A stretch of 64,000 bases of DNA from Luteibacter aegosomatis (GTDB lineage Bacteria > Pseudomonadota > Gammaproteobacteria > Xanthomonadales > Rhodanobacteraceae): NCBI RefSeq assembly GCF_023078455.1, contig NZ_CP095740.1, forward strand, positions 2,778,001 to 2,842,000, written 5' to 3'. Numbering within the stretch: position 1 is the stretch's first letter; each line of letters starts with the position of its first letter. Below the pieces are notes generated by a model that saw nothing but the letters and a program-made list of their open reading frames with translations, made no database searches and was not told where the DNA came from. Made by a program: the position numbers and the translations under genes. This document shows, in pieces, positions 1-8,734 of this stretch.

Positions 1-12
1 CGGGCCGTTCAT
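1..12 (-). CDS. Start of a gene continuing beyond the left edge
   Basis: Only the first codons (ATG at 12-10, reading M-N-G-P) lie in the window. The ATG overlaps the TGA stop of the catalase-like gene in an ATGA junction, which is the sign of a translationally coupled operon. In many proteobacteria a SrpA-type catalase is followed by a cytochrome b561-type gene, so that is the best guess. Nothing in these 12 bases can confirm it. Confidence 0.4.
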
Positions 13-1085
13 CGGGAAGCCTCCTTCTTGGATGCCGTTCCCGGCAGGTGGCCCTCTTCGGAGGTCCGCCTCAGGTAGGAGTCCGCATAGGCGGCCGACC
101 GGGCGGCGAGCAGCGGATCGTTCGACACCTCGATGCCGCGCGGAAGCACGGTCGGATCGTAGTTCACGTCACGGCAGGCACCACTGTCCTGCGGCGTCAC
201 GCTGGCGACCACCACCGTGCCGGCATCGACCTCCTTGCGGCCGTCGGGCCAGACGCTGGCGGCATCGTCCACCGGATCGCCGTCCGCGGCGAAGGTCATG
301 ATCATGTGCCAGCGCAGCGGGCCCGTGGCGAGCCGGCTGTCGAGGTCGGCGTCGAGGTAATTCTTCTCGCCCGTGGGCGGTGCGGCGCCGGGAGAGGCGG
401 CATCGGGCACGACTTTCCAGCGCACCGCCCGCCGATCGCCTGCCGCGTCGCGCAGGTAGAAGGCGTTGATGCTGTTGTAGGTTTCGGTGGCGAAGCTCGG
501 CGAGGGTTTGGCGGTCTTCACCCAGGCGAGAAAGGCGGTGGTCTCCGGGTGCGAGGCGAAGAACGCCTTCATACGCTCCGGATCGGGCTTGCCCGTGGTC
601 GGGTCGGGCCGACTCGCCACCTGCTGTTCGTAGAACGCTTCGGGCGTGGAGACCGGAAAGACCGGCATCGCGTTCATGCCCGTGCGCCACTGCTCGCCGT
701 CGGCGAGGTCGAAGCGGAGGGCGAAGCTGCGGATCGGCACCGAGCTGTCGGGCGCGTATGGGTTGCCGCCGGGGATGGCGAAGCGGCCGACGAACGGCGT
801 ACGGCCCGGGCCGAACATGGGCGACGACGAATACGGCGCGAGGGCGCCATCGGACTCGAAGTACCCGGCCACGCAGATGCCCTTGGCGTGGTTGCGCCGG
901 TAACCCGGATGGGCGCCGCCGCTGTTGGCCTGGAGGGTATCGATCATCTTCGCGGGGCTGAGCCGGCCTGGGGCCAGCCAGCCGCCGACGTAGCCAAAGG
1001 CGGCCGCCGAGCCCGCCACGGCGGCGAGGATCAGGGCCCAACGCCCGATCGGGTGTGGCGGCCGCTTCGAGGGAGTGTCGCGCAT
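9..1085 (-). CDS. Membrane-anchored catalase-related peroxidase (SrpA-like)
   Basis: A 358-residue heme catalase-family peroxidase, expected to break down hydrogen or organic peroxides in the periplasm. One hydrophobic segment (about residues 15-38) looks like an uncleaved anchor or signal. The short-catalase hallmark follows: R-N-H-A-K-G near residue 65, with the distal histidine, then a later Y-N-S-I-N-A-F stretch and an R-W-K-V-V-P core. A D-A-A-S-V-W-P-D-G-R-K motif near the C terminus is typical of the catalase-related (SrpA) branch, which is shorter than the roughly 480-residue classical catalases. It is divergent from an ECF sigma gene and has a matching ECF promoter, so it is probably a main target of that sigma factor. 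It is coupled by ATGA to the next gene off the left edge. Confidence 0.88.
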   Translation of the reverse strand: MRDTPSKRPPHPIGRWALILAAVAGSAAAFGYVGGWLAPGRLSPAKMIDTLQANSGGAHPGYRRNHAKGICVAGYFESDGALAPYSSSPMFGPGRTPFVGRFAIPGGNPYAPDSSVPIRSFALRFDLADGEQWRTGMNAMPVFPVSTPEAFYEQQVASRPDPTTGKPDPERMKAFFASHPETTAFLAWVKTAKPSPSFATETYNSINAFYLRDAAGDRRAVRWKVVPDAASPGAAPPTGEKNYLDADLDSRLATGPLRWHMIMTFAADGDPVDDAASVWPDGRKEVDAGTVVVASVTPQDSGACRDVNYDPTVLPRGIEVSNDPLLAARSAAYADSYLRRTSEEGHLPGTASKKEASR

Positions 1086-1127
1086 GGTGGTATGTCTCCG
1101 TCCTCGGGATCGAGGTTTACAGGGTGG

Positions 1128-1152
1128 GACGCACGTCCACGACTTTTATTCC
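1128..1152 (-). promoter_or_regulatory. ECF-type promoter for the catalase-like gene
   Basis: On the minus strand GGAAT (1152-1148) is followed by exactly 16 bases and then CGTC (1131-1128), the classical ECF -35/-10 layout. The element sits 43 bases upstream of the catalase-like ATG. An identical motif with identical spacing faces the other way towards the sigma gene. Confidence 0.65.
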
Positions 1153-1160
1153 CTCGCGGG

Positions 1161-1185
1161 GGAATAATCAGCCTCGCCAATCGTC
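1161..1185 (+). promoter_or_regulatory. ECF-type promoter for the sigma/anti-sigma operon
   Basis: GGAAT at 1161-1165, a 16-base spacer, then CGTC at 1182-1185, 38 bases before the sigma-factor ATG. With the mirror copy at 1152-1128, this suggests the sigma factor activates both its own operon and the catalase. The two -35 boxes are only 8 bases apart, back to back in a near-palindrome. Confidence 0.65.
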
Positions 1186-1223
1186 GTACCTCCGTGCGAC
1201 ACGCTCAGGCACGAGGCCAGGCC

Positions 1224-1742
1224 ATGACCGACCCACACATCGACGAAGCCCTGCGCACGCTGCTTCCGCGATTGCGGCGCTTCGCCCTTTGGCTGGCCCG
1301 CGACCCCAATGCCGCGGACGATCTCGTGCAATCGACGGTGGAACGGGCCCTCTCCCGGTGGTCGACCCGCCGCGAGGCCGAAAGCCTACGTGCCTGGCTG
1401 TTTGCGATCTTGTACAGGATTTACCTCGACGGCAAACGCCGGGCCGGTTTCTACGCTCGCATCCTGGGCTCCCTGGCCCAGGAGGAAGAACCCACCTGGC
1501 CGTCGGCGGAACGCGTGGCGGTGGCCCATTCCACCCTGGCCGCGTTCGCCTCGCTTCCGGTGGAACAGCGCAGCCTGCTGTTGTGGGTGACCGTCGAAGG
1601 CATGAGCTACCAGGAAGTGGCCGACATCCTGCAAGTGCCCATCGGTACCGTCATGTCGCGGCTCTCCCGCGCGCGCCGCGCCCTCCGCCAGTTGGGTGAA
1701 GGCCACGTCCCCGAATCCCCTGCCCTCCGGCTCCTGAAATGA
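1224..1742 (+). CDS. ECF-family RNA polymerase sigma factor
   Basis: A 172-residue group IV sigma factor. Region 2 is seen as R-L-R-R-F-A-L-W-L-A-R-D-P-N-A-A-D-D-L-V (about 15-34), and region 4 as the E-G-M-S-Y-Q-E-V-A-D-I-L helix-turn-helix followed by V-M-S-R-L-S-R-A-R (about 128-155). The ATG at 1224 gives the normal family length; the frame is open upstream, but the ECF promoter at 1161-1185 lies there, so longer starts are unlikely. The stop overlaps the next gene's ATG (ATGA), coupling it to its anti-sigma factor. It is expected to respond to oxidative or envelope stress, because the divergent gene is a catalase. Confidence 0.93.
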   Translation: MTDPHIDEALRTLLPRLRRFALWLARDPNAADDLVQSTVERALSRWSTRREAESLRAWLFAILYRIYLDGKRRAGFYARILGSLAQEEEPTWPSAERVAVAHSTLAAFASLPVEQRSLLLWVTVEGMSYQEVADILQVPIGTVMSRLSRARRALRQLGEGHVPESPALRLLK

Positions 1743-2488
1743 CCCAGACCCCACCCAACGAGCACGACATCCACGCCTATGTCGACGGCCATCTCGATGG
1801 TCCGGCCCGTGGCGAAGTCGAGCGCTACCTGGCGCGGAATCCGGAACGGGAAGAAGAGGTGCTGGCATGGCGGCAGGACGCCCAGCAGCTGCGGGCCCTA
1901 CTCGCCGGCGACATGGTGCCCTCGGCTACCCTCGACCCCGCCCTGGTGCGCGCGCGGAAACGACAGAGGCGAATCGCACGCCTGGCCATGGCCGCCGCGT
2001 TCGTCTTGTGCCTGGCCGTGGGTGGCGTGGCCGGCTGGGCGGCCCGCGGCATGGGCGCCGGCGACAGCCAGCCGATGGCCGATGCCATGGAAGCCTATCG
2101 CTTGCTTGCGGTGGATCATGGCCTGGGCATGGACATCACGACAGGCAACGAGGGCGACCTGCGCTCGTGGGTGGCCGGTCGCGTGGATCCCGACGTTCAT
2201 CTTCCCGATCTGGCCGATGCCGGTTTCCGTCCGATGGGCGGACGGCTGTTCGCCACCAGCCAGGGCCCGGCCGCCATGCTGCTCTACGACGACGGCAACG
2301 GGCACACGGTGAGTTTCTACGTACGGCCGCCGGGTCCGGTGCGTCACCTGTTGCCGCGTGGACAGCGCGAGCAGGATGGCTTGCTCGCGGATTACTGGTC
2401 GCGCGATGGGCACAACTACGCCGTGGTCGCGCTGGCCGATGCAGCGGGCCGGCTGGCGGCGCAGCGTGTGGTGGGGCGTTCGATCTAG
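1739..2488 (+). CDS. Transmembrane anti-sigma factor
   Basis: A 249-residue protein with a cytoplasmic N-terminal domain (about 1-78), one membrane helix (about 83-103) and a periplasmic C-terminal domain. The N terminus (H-D-I-H-A-Y-V-D-G-H-L-D, then R-Y-L) has the shape of anti-sigma ZAS-like domains but lacks the CxxC zinc ligands, so it is a non-zinc variant. It starts inside the sigma gene's stop codon, the usual arrangement for a sigma/anti-sigma pair. It should hold the sigma factor at the membrane until stress releases it. The trigger cannot be read from the sequence. It converges on lolD with a 49-base gap. Confidence 0.85.
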   Translation: MTQTPPNEHDIHAYVDGHLDGPARGEVERYLARNPEREEEVLAWRQDAQQLRALLAGDMVPSATLDPALVRARKRQRRIARLAMAAAFVLCLAVGGVAGWAARGMGAGDSQPMADAMEAYRLLAVDHGLGMDITTGNEGDLRSWVAGRVDPDVHLPDLADAGFRPMGGRLFATSQGPAAMLLYDDGNGHTVSFYVRPPGPVRHLLPRGQREQDGLLADYWSRDGHNYAVVALADAAGRLAAQRVVGRSI

Positions 2489-2537
2489 CCCCGCTTCCCA
2501 AGCGTGCATCGAACCGGCCTGCGCCGGTGCGACGAGC

Positions 2538-3227
2538 CTACCGCTCGTGCAACTCGCCGTTATGCAGTTCGAGCGTGCGGTCCATCCGCCCCGCCAATCG
2601 CGAGTCGTGCGTGACCAGAACGAAACTCGTGCCGATTTCGCGGTTGAGTTCAAGCATCAGCTCGTAAACGTGAGCCGCATTCGCCTCGTCGAGGTTGCCG
2701 GTGGGCTCGTCGCCCAGCACGCAGGCGGGGCGTGTCACCAACGCCCGCGCCACCGCGCAACGCTGGCGCTCGCCGCCGGACATCTCCGCCGGGCGATGGC
2801 GCAGGCGCGAACCCAGCCCCACGCGCTCGAGCAGGGCCGTGGCTTCCTTCTGCGCCTGCGAGATCGACACGCCCCGGATCAGCAGCGGCATGCAGACGTT
2901 CTCCAGCGCCGTGAATTCCGGCAGCAGGTGATGGAACTGGTAGATGAAACCGAGCGAACGGTTGCGCTCCCGGCCGCGCTCGGCGTCGGAAAGGTCCGAC
3001 AGCACGCGCCCGTTCACCTCGACCGACCCGGCGCTGAGCGTATCCAGGCCGCCGATGATGTGCAGCAAGGTGGACTTGCCCGAGCCCGACGCTCCCACGA
3101 TGGAGAGCGTCTCGCCCTTGCGCAGGCTGAAGTTCACGTTGGAAAGCACGCCCGTGCGAAGGTCGCCTTCTTCGTAGACCTTGGCGACGCCCGTGGCGCG
3201 CAGCACGATATCGTTGGAATCATTCAT
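2538..3227 (-). CDS. lolD: Lipoprotein-releasing system ATPase LolD
   Basis: A 229-residue ABC ATPase that powers extraction of lipoproteins from the inner membrane for transfer to LolA. Walker A is G-A-S-G-S-G-K-S-T, the signature is M-S-G-G-E-R-Q-R, Walker B is [11 protein letters not shown], and a switch histidine follows in V-T-H-D. The M-N-D-S-N start at 3227 was preferred over the longer 3263 start because it gives the normal LolD length and overlaps the upstream lolC stop by only 8 bases, indicating coupling. It forms a two-gene operon with the permease. Confidence 0.95.
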   Translation of the reverse strand: MNDSNDIVLRATGVAKVYEEGDLRTGVLSNVNFSLRKGETLSIVGASGSGKSTLLHIIGGLDTLSAGSVEVNGRVLSDLSDAERGRERNRSLGFIYQFHHLLPEFTALENVCMPLLIRGVSISQAQKEATALLERVGLGSRLRHRPAEMSGGERQRCAVARALVTRPACVLGDEPTGNLDEANAAHVYELMLELNREIGTSFVLVTHDSRLAGRMDRTLELHNGELHER

Positions 3228-4461
3228 AACGAAGCGCCTGGGCAGGCTGAGTGCGCGAGGCACGCCATGCCGGATAGAGCGTGGCGAGCAAGGAGAAGGC
3301 GAAGGTGACCAGCACCACCCAGCCCACGTCGGACCAGAGCAACTGGCTCGGCAACTCGCTGATGTAATAGACGTCGGGCGACAGGAAGGTCTGCCCGGTG
3401 ACGTGTTCGACCCACTTCACCAGGGCGGGGAGGTTGTACGAGAGCAAGGCGCCGAGTGCCACGCCGAACCCGATGCCGACGACGCCCACCAGGACACCCT
3501 GCACCATGAACATGCCCATGATGCTACGTGGCGTCGACCCGAGCGTGCGCAGGATGGCGATATCGGCCTGCTTGTCGGTCACCAGCATCATCAGCATCGA
3601 AATCAGGTTGATCACCGCGACGAGGATGATCAGCGAGAGGATGATGAACATCACCTTCTTCTCCATGTCGATGGCACGGAAGAAGTTGGCGTGGGTGTCC
3701 ATCCAGGTTTCCACGCGGTACGACTGGCCCAGTTTGTTGACCAGTTCCTGCGCCACCGGAAAGGCCTCGCGCATGTCGTCCAGCTTCAGACGGATGCCCG
3801 TGGGGCCGTCGAAACCGTTGAGACGCTCGGCGTCGGGCATCGAAATCAGCGCCAGGTTGGCGTCGTATTCCTGCATGCCCAGTTCGAAGATGCCGCTGAC
3901 CGTGAAGCTGCGCAGCTTGGGCACCGCGCCCATCGGGGTGGCCGTGAATTGCGGCACCACCACCGTCACCTTGTCGCCCTTCTGCACGCCGAGCGTCAGG
4001 GCCAGCTCACGGCCGAGCACGATGTTCCAGCTGCGGTCGGTGAGGTCGGTCATCTTGCCCTCGACCATGTGCTTGTCGAGGTCGGACACGTCGGGCTCCA
4101 TCGACGGCACCACGCCGCGAATGAGCGCGCCGCTGGAACGTCGGGCCTGCAGGAAGGCCTGGATTTCCACGTAGGGCGCGGCCCCCTTCACGTGGCCGAT
4201 GCCCTTCGCCGTGGAAACGGCTTTCTGCCAGTCCTGCACGGTCTCGTCGATGCCGGACACGGTCACGTGCGACACGGCGCCGAGGATGCGCGTGCGCAGC
4301 TCGGCGTCGAAGCCGTTCATCACCGACATCACCGTGATGAGCGCGGTCACGCTGATCGCGATGCAGACGATCGACACCGTCGAAATGAACGAAATGAACT
4401 GGTTGCGTCGCTTGGCCCGCGTGTACCGGAGGCCGACGAAAAGCTCGAGGGGTCTGAACAT
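3220..4461 (-). CDS. lolC: Lipoprotein-releasing system permease LolC/LolE family
   Basis: A 413-residue FtsX-type permease with one N-terminal membrane helix, a large periplasmic domain (about 50-270) and three C-terminal helices. The start [18 protein letters not shown] at 4461 matches the conserved family N terminus, so the in-frame ATG at 4497 was rejected. Only one permease accompanies LolD, as in bacteria that use a single homodimeric LolF-type subunit; a second permease could lie elsewhere. The product drives sorting of outer-membrane lipoproteins, and several candidates occur in this window (10965-12049). Confidence 0.93.
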   Translation of the reverse strand: MFRPLELFVGLRYTRAKRRNQFISFISTVSIVCIAISVTALITVMSVMNGFDAELRTRILGAVSHVTVSGIDETVQDWQKAVSTAKGIGHVKGAAPYVEIQAFLQARRSSGALIRGVVPSMEPDVSDLDKHMVEGKMTDLTDRSWNIVLGRELALTLGVQKGDKVTVVVPQFTATPMGAVPKLRSFTVSGIFELGMQEYDANLALISMPDAERLNGFDGPTGIRLKLDDMREAFPVAQELVNKLGQSYRVETWMDTHANFFRAIDMEKKVMFIILSLIILVAVINLISMLMMLVTDKQADIAILRTLGSTPRSIMGMFMVQGVLVGVVGIGFGVALGALLSYNLPALVKWVEHVTGQTFLSPDVYYISELPSQLLWSDVGWVVLVTFAFSLLATLYPAWRASRTQPAQALRYE

Positions 4462-4538
4462 ACCTGTCGGAAAGCCTTGTGAAGGGGGAGCCGCCACGAA
4501 AGACGGTCACCGCGCGGCAGAGTGCCCGATGCCGGGGC

Positions 4539-4964
4539 CTACGGCAAGGTCGCGCCGGATCGGCCGGCGAACCGGACCCGCAGCACCCGCAGGTCGTCGG
4601 GATGGGCGTTGTCGTCGCAAAGGAAGACCGGGCTTCGCCCGTTTTCCCAACGCAGCCTCAGCAGCACCCAGGTACCGACCACGCGAAAGCCTTCGAGTTC
4701 GGCCGGAAACACCTCACCATGCCGGTCGATCACCACCCAGACGCCATCGGAAGCCCATTCGGCCACCGCCAATGGCCCCCTGACGAGCCGCCTGATCCGA
4801 ACCAGCCCATGCGCGGCCAACGCCATCGAGAGGGACCAACCCGCGTACCAGGGCCAGTCGGTGAACAGCGGCGCCACGGCGCCGGCACCTACGACGAACC
4901 TCAGAAGATGGATCAGCGCGACCGGCGGCCGGGTTTCAAAGGTGATGCCTCGAGCGGATCTCAT
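4539..4964 (-). CDS. ygfX: YgfX/CptA-like membrane protein
   Basis: About 141 residues, with two hydrophobic segments near the N terminus (around L-L-R-F-V-V-G-A-G-A and W-S-L-S-M-A-L-A-A-H-G) followed by a soluble tail rich in W, R and V, as in YgfX. It overlaps the sdhE stop by 29 bases. The sdhE-ygfX pair is the known neighbour arrangement of E. coli (cptB-cptA). In E. coli YgfX has been described as an inhibitor of cytoskeletal proteins paired with YgfY/SdhE, but that toxin role is debated. The ATG at 4964 was chosen over 5003 to limit overlap; the true start is not certain. Identity rests on topology and position more than on strong motifs. Confidence 0.68.
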   Translation of the reverse strand: MRSARGITFETRPPVALIHLLRFVVGAGAVAPLFTDWPWYAGWSLSMALAAHGLVRIRRLVRGPLAVAEWASDGVWVVIDRHGEVFPAELEGFRVVGTWVLLRLRWENGRSPVFLCDDNAHPDDLRVLRVRFAGRSGATLP

Positions 4965-5184
4965 CGATGATGGCCTGCCAGTCGTCGCGCGGGGCGCGGG
5001 CATGGCCCATCACCCAATCCCAAAGATCGGGATCCTGCACGTCGAGCAGCTCGTCGAATGCCAGTCGCGCCGATTCGTCGACGTGGGCGAAACGCTCGTC
5101 GAGCCACCAGCCGAACAGGCGATCGAGTTCTCGCGTACCGCGGCGGGTGCGCCAGCGCAGGCGTTTGAGGCGGGCTTCTTCCAT
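4936..5184 (-). CDS. sdhE: Succinate dehydrogenase assembly factor SdhE (SDHAF2 family)
   Basis: An 82-residue protein that helps attach FAD covalently to SdhA. It carries the family hallmark R-R-G-T-R-E-L-D (the RGxxE motif, residues 14-21) and the conserved W-V-M-G-H ending. It lies 123 bases downstream of sdhB on the same strand; a long palindrome (5213-5296) fills this gap and may attenuate or process the message between them. With the SDHAF4-like gene at 8735-8902, the sdh locus carries two assembly factors. Confidence 0.93.
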   Translation of the reverse strand: MEEARLKRLRWRTRRGTRELDRLFGWWLDERFAHVDESARLAFDELLDVQDPDLWDWVMGHARAPRDDWQAIIDEIRSRHHL

Positions 5185-5212
5185 TCGAGGGCTCCGGCTA
5201 GCGAATCGCGAT

Positions 5213-5296
5213 CCCCATCGCGGACAGGGTCCGCTCCCACCCTCCGGTAGAAACCTTGCTACCGGAGGGTGGGAGCGGACCCTGTCCGCGATGGGG
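5213..5296. repeat. REP-like palindrome with 38-bp perfect arms
   Basis: The left arm 5213-5250 is the exact reverse complement of the right arm 5259-5296, with an 8-base loop (AAACCTTG). The core of the arm reads GGACAGGGTCCGCTCCCAC. Partial copies of the same word occur at 19871-19887 and 29056-29097, so this is a dispersed family, resembling in design the Pseudomonas REP elements (GTGGGAGCGGG...CCCGCGA). It lies between sdhB and sdhE and could stabilise or end the upstream message. Confidence 0.9.
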
Positions 5297-5307
5297 CGCG
5301 CCGCCGA

Positions 5308-6090
5308 TCAACCGCGACGCTGAACGATCAGCTTCTTGATCTCCGCGATCGCCTTCGCCGGGTTCAGGCCCTTCGGGCAGGTGCGCGCGCAGTTCATGAT
5401 GGTGTGGCAGCGATAGAGCTTGAACGGATCTTCGAGGTCGTCGAGGCGGTTGCCCGTGTCCTCGTCGCGGCTGTCGACGATCCAGCGGTAGGCCTGGAGC
5501 AGGATGGCCGGGCCGAGGTAACGATCGCCGTTCCACCAGTAGCTCGGGCACGACGTGGAGCAGCAGGCGCAGAGGATGCACTCGTAGAGACCGTCGAGCT
5601 TCTTGCGGTCTTCCGGCGACTGCAGACGCTCCTTGTCGGCCGGGGCCGGGCTCTGCGTGCGCATCCACGGCTTGATCGAAGCGAACTGCGCATAGAAGTG
5701 CGTGAGGTCGGGCACCAGGTCCTTCACCACCGGCATGTGCGGCAGCGGGTAGATATTGACCGACTTGGTGCTGCAGTCCGAGATGGCCTTGGTACAGGCC
5801 AGCGTATTGGTGCCGTCGATGTTCATCGCGCACGAACCGCAGATGCCCTCACGGCACGAGCGGCGGAGCGTGAGCGTCGAGTCGATCTCGTTCTTGATCT
5901 TCAGCAGGGCGTCGAGAACCATCGGACCGCACGTATCGAGGTCGACCTCGTAGGTGTCGGTACGCGGGTTCTGGCCGTCGTCCGGCGTCCAGCGGTAGAT
6001 CTTGAAGGTGCGCACGTTCTTCGCGCCCTTCGCCGGAAAATGCTTGCCGGCCGTGATCTGGGAATTCTTGGGTAGCGTGAACTCTGCCAC
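5308..6090 (-). CDS. sdhB: Succinate dehydrogenase iron-sulfur subunit
   Basis: A 260-residue electron-transfer subunit of respiratory complex II, carrying electrons from FADH2 to ubiquinone. The [2Fe-2S] ligands are in C-R-E-G-I-C-G-S-C with a later C; the [4Fe-4S] ligands in [12 protein letters not shown]; the [3Fe-4S] set in [13 protein letters not shown]. The start is GTG at 6090, preceded by GAGAGG five bases upstream, a good ribosome site. It lies 21 bases after sdhA. Confidence 0.98.
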   Translation of the reverse strand: MAEFTLPKNSQITAGKHFPAKGAKNVRTFKIYRWTPDDGQNPRTDTYEVDLDTCGPMVLDALLKIKNEIDSTLTLRRSCREGICGSCAMNIDGTNTLACTKAISDCSTKSVNIYPLPHMPVVKDLVPDLTHFYAQFASIKPWMRTQSPAPADKERLQSPEDRKKLDGLYECILCACCSTSCPSYWWNGDRYLGPAILLQAYRWIVDSRDEDTGNRLDDLEDPFKLYRCHTIMNCARTCPKGLNPAKAIAEIKKLIVQRRG

Positions 6091-6111
6091 GATTGCCTCT
6101 CCGGTCCGGTA

Positions 6112-7896
6112 TCAGTAAACGCGCTTTTTCGGCGGCACGACTTCGACGTCGTCCGTCAGGGTGTACATGTGCACCGGGCGGAAATCGAAGCTGGACTTGC
6201 CCTCGGGATCGATCCATACCAGCGTGTGCTTCTGCCAGTCGTGGTCGTCGCGATCGGGGAAATCCTCGCGGGCATGCGCGCCACGGCTTTCCGGGCGCTG
6301 TTCGGCCGAATGCATGGTCGCCACGGCCTGGGCGAGGAGGTTCGACAATTCGAGGGTCTCGATCAGGTCGGAGTTCCACACCAGCGAACGGTCGGAGACC
6401 TTCACGTCCTTGAACTTGGCGTACACCTCGGAAATCTTCCGCGAGCCGTCCTTCAGCGACTCGCCGGTGCGGAACACCGCCGCGTCGTTCTGCATGGTCT
6501 TCTGCATTTCGGCGCGGATCTGCGCGGTCGGCAGGCTGCCGTTCGCATTGCGCAGGGCATCGAAGCGGCCCAGCACCTTGTCGAGCGCGTTGGCCGGGAG
6601 ATCCTTGTGCGGCATGCCCGGCTTGACGATCTCGGCACAGCGGTTGGCCACGGCACGACCGAACACCACCAGATCCAGCAGCGAATTCGAGCCGAGGCGG
6701 TTCGCGCCGTGCACCGACACGCAAGCGGCCTCGCCGATGGCGAACAGGCCCGGCACCACCGAATCCGGATCGTCGTCGCGCTTGGTGACCACTTCGCCGT
6801 GATAGTTGGTGGGGATGCCGCCCATGTTGTAGTGAACGGTCGGAAGGACCGGGATCGGCTCCTTCGTGACGTCCACGCCCGCGAAGATGCGCGCCGACTC
6901 CGCGATGCCCGGCAGGCGCTCGTGGATCACCTCGGGGCCGAGATGCATCAGGTTGAGGTGGATGTGGTCCTTGTTCGGGCCCACGCCGCGACCTTCGCGG
7001 ATTTCGATGGTCATCGCGCGGCTCACGACGTCACGCGAGGCGAGGTCCTTCGCGTTCGGCGCGTAGCGCTCCATGAAGCGCTCGCCCTCGGAGTTGGTGA
7101 GGTAACCACCCTCGCCGCGCACGCCCTCGGTGATGAGGCAGCCGGCGCCGTAGATGCCGGTGGGATGGAACTGCACGAACTCCATGTCCTGCAACGGCAG
7201 GCCGGCGCGCAGCACCATGCCGCCGCCGTCGCCCGTGCAGGTGTGCGCCGAGGTGGCGCTGAAGTAGGCGCGGCCGTAGCCGCCCGTGGCCATCACCACG
7301 GCGTGGCCGCGGAACAGGTGCAAGGTGCCTTCGTTCATGTCGAGCGCGAGCACGCCCACGCACTTGCCGTCCTCGAAGACGAGGTCGATGGCGAAGTATT
7401 CGATGAAGAAGGTGGCGTCGTGCGCCAGCGCCTGCTGGTAGAGCGTGTGCAGGATCGCGTGCCCGGTGCGGTCGGCCGCCGCGCAGGTGCGCTGGGCGGT
7501 GCCCTTGCCGTAGTGCGTGGTCATGCCGCCGAACGGGCGCTGGTAGATCTTGCCCTCTTCGGTGCGCGAGAACGGCACCCCGTAGTGCTCGAGCTCGATG
7601 ATGGCCGGAATGGCCTCGCGACACATGTACTCGATGGCGTCCTGGTCACCGAGCCAGTCGGAGCCCTTGATCGTGTCGTAGAAGTGGAAGCGCCAGTCGT
7701 CTTCGCCCATGTTGCCGAGCGCCGCCGAGATGCCGCCCTGCGCCGCCACGGTATGCGAGCGGGTCGGGAACACCTTGGTGATGCACGCGGCCTTGAGGCC
7801 CTTCTCGGCCAGGCCGAAGGTGGCGCGCAGGCCCGCACCACCGGCGCCGACCACGATCACGTCGTATTTGTGTTGTTGAACCTTGTAGGCTTCCAT
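6112..7896 (-). CDS. sdhA: Succinate dehydrogenase flavoprotein subunit
   Basis: A 594-residue catalytic subunit that oxidises succinate to fumarate. The N-terminal Rossmann motif is [10 protein letters not shown], and the covalent FAD histidine sits in [10 protein letters not shown]. The [12 protein letters not shown] stretch is the conserved FAD/active-site region, and the capping-domain arginines are in the usual places. Length and motifs are normal. The start lies 3 bases after the sdhD stop, so C, D, A and B form one operon. Confidence 0.98.
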   Translation of the reverse strand: MEAYKVQQHKYDVIVVGAGGAGLRATFGLAEKGLKAACITKVFPTRSHTVAAQGGISAALGNMGEDDWRFHFYDTIKGSDWLGDQDAIEYMCREAIPAIIELEHYGVPFSRTEEGKIYQRPFGGMTTHYGKGTAQRTCAAADRTGHAILHTLYQQALAHDATFFIEYFAIDLVFEDGKCVGVLALDMNEGTLHLFRGHAVVMATGGYGRAYFSATSAHTCTGDGGGMVLRAGLPLQDMEFVQFHPTGIYGAGCLITEGVRGEGGYLTNSEGERFMERYAPNAKDLASRDVVSRAMTIEIREGRGVGPNKDHIHLNLMHLGPEVIHERLPGIAESARIFAGVDVTKEPIPVLPTVHYNMGGIPTNYHGEVVTKRDDDPDSVVPGLFAIGEAACVSVHGANRLGSNSLLDLVVFGRAVANRCAEIVKPGMPHKDLPANALDKVLGRFDALRNANGSLPTAQIRAEMQKTMQNDAAVFRTGESLKDGSRKISEVYAKFKDVKVSDRSLVWNSDLIETLELSNLLAQAVATMHSAEQRPESRGAHAREDFPDRDDHDWQKHTLVWIDPEGKSSFDFRPVHMYTLTDDVEVVPPKKRVY

Positions 7897-7899
7897 GGA

Positions 7900-8286
7900 T
7901 CAGCTTCCGAGCGCGACGCGCACCACCGCCAGCACGCCCGTGAGCGCGGCGAGTACGGCGATGAACTTGATGACGATGAGCGAGGTCACTTCGACCCAGC
8001 GCGTATGGACGTAGTCTTCGATGATCACCTGCAGGCCGATCACGGCATGGCGGAACATCGTGACCACGAAGGCGATCAGCAGCACCGCGTTCCAGGGCTT
8101 CATCAGCGTGGCACGGGCCGTGGCGTAATCGGCGTGCAGCAGGCTCAGGATAGTGCACAGCAGCCAGACGGTGAGAAACACCAGAGCCACGGCGGTGACG
8201 CGCTGGAGCATCCAGTGGCCGACGCCGTCTTTGGCGGAGCCGAGGCCGCGGGCGCGGGCGAGCGGATTGCGCAAGTCCTTGCTCAT
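7900..8286 (-). CDS. sdhD: Succinate dehydrogenase membrane anchor subunit
   Basis: About 128 residues with three membrane helices (around residues 25-45, 55-75 and 95-115), helping to bind heme b and ubiquinone. The opening M-S-K-D-L-R-N-P-L-A-R-A-R-G-L-G-S-A is typical of the Xanthomonadales SdhD anchor. The ATG at 8286 overlaps the sdhC stop (ATGA), so longer starts were rejected. Confidence 0.92.
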   Translation of the reverse strand: MSKDLRNPLARARGLGSAKDGVGHWMLQRVTAVALVFLTVWLLCTILSLLHADYATARATLMKPWNAVLLIAFVVTMFRHAVIGLQVIIEDYVHTRWVEVTSLIVIKFIAVLAALTGVLAVVRVALGS

Positions 8287-8675
8287 GCGTGGCCTCCGGC
8301 GAGCACGTAGCCCCACACCAGCACGGTCAGCACGATGGCGGCGATGATCGAGATCCAGCTGGAACGTACGAACGACGTGATCGCGTAGCCCTTGCCGGTA
8401 TCCTGCACCAGGTGGCGGATGCCGTTGGCGAGATGATAGAAGAAGGCGAGCGTCCAGCCGATCAGCACGATCATGCCCAGGGGGCTGGCTGCGCAGGCGG
8501 TGAACGTGGCGAAGGCTTCTTCACCGGCGGCGAGGGACGCGAGCCCCCAGACGATGATCAGGCTACCGACGGCGAGGATGATGCCGGTGGCACGATGCAG
8601 GATGGAGGTAAGCATCTGCACTTGCCATTTGTAGACCTGCAGATGCGGTGAAAGCGGTCGTCCCGTTTGTGCCAT
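8283..8675 (-). CDS. sdhC: Succinate dehydrogenase cytochrome b556 subunit
   Basis: A 130-residue anchor with the signature R-P-L-S-P-H-L-Q-V-Y-K-W near the N terminus and S-I-L-H-R-A-T-G (ubiquinone/heme region), plus H-L-A-N-G-I-R-H-L carrying a heme-ligand-type histidine. Three hydrophobic helices are visible. AGGATA lies upstream of the ATG as a ribosome site. It is the first large gene of the sdh operon, with the small SDHAF4-like gene 59 bases before it. Confidence 0.95.
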   Translation of the reverse strand: MAQTGRPLSPHLQVYKWQVQMLTSILHRATGIILAVGSLIIVWGLASLAAGEEAFATFTACAASPLGMIVLIGWTLAFFYHLANGIRHLVQDTGKGYAITSFVRSSWISIIAAIVLTVLVWGYVLAGGHA

Positions 8676-8734
8676 GGCGGCTATCCTGGATTGGAATCGC
8701 TACGATGCCCAACCGCTCCCTCGTCGCCTTCCGG

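Noticed and set aside
48..1223. Long N-terminal extension of the ECF sigma gene
   Set aside because: The open frame upstream is the antisense of the catalase-like gene and crosses the ECF promoter; family length fits the ATG at 1224.
6169..8310. A 713-codon plus-strand frame opposite sdhA and sdhD
   Set aside because: It runs against the unmistakable sdhA gene and shows only His/Arg/Ala-rich shadow composition.
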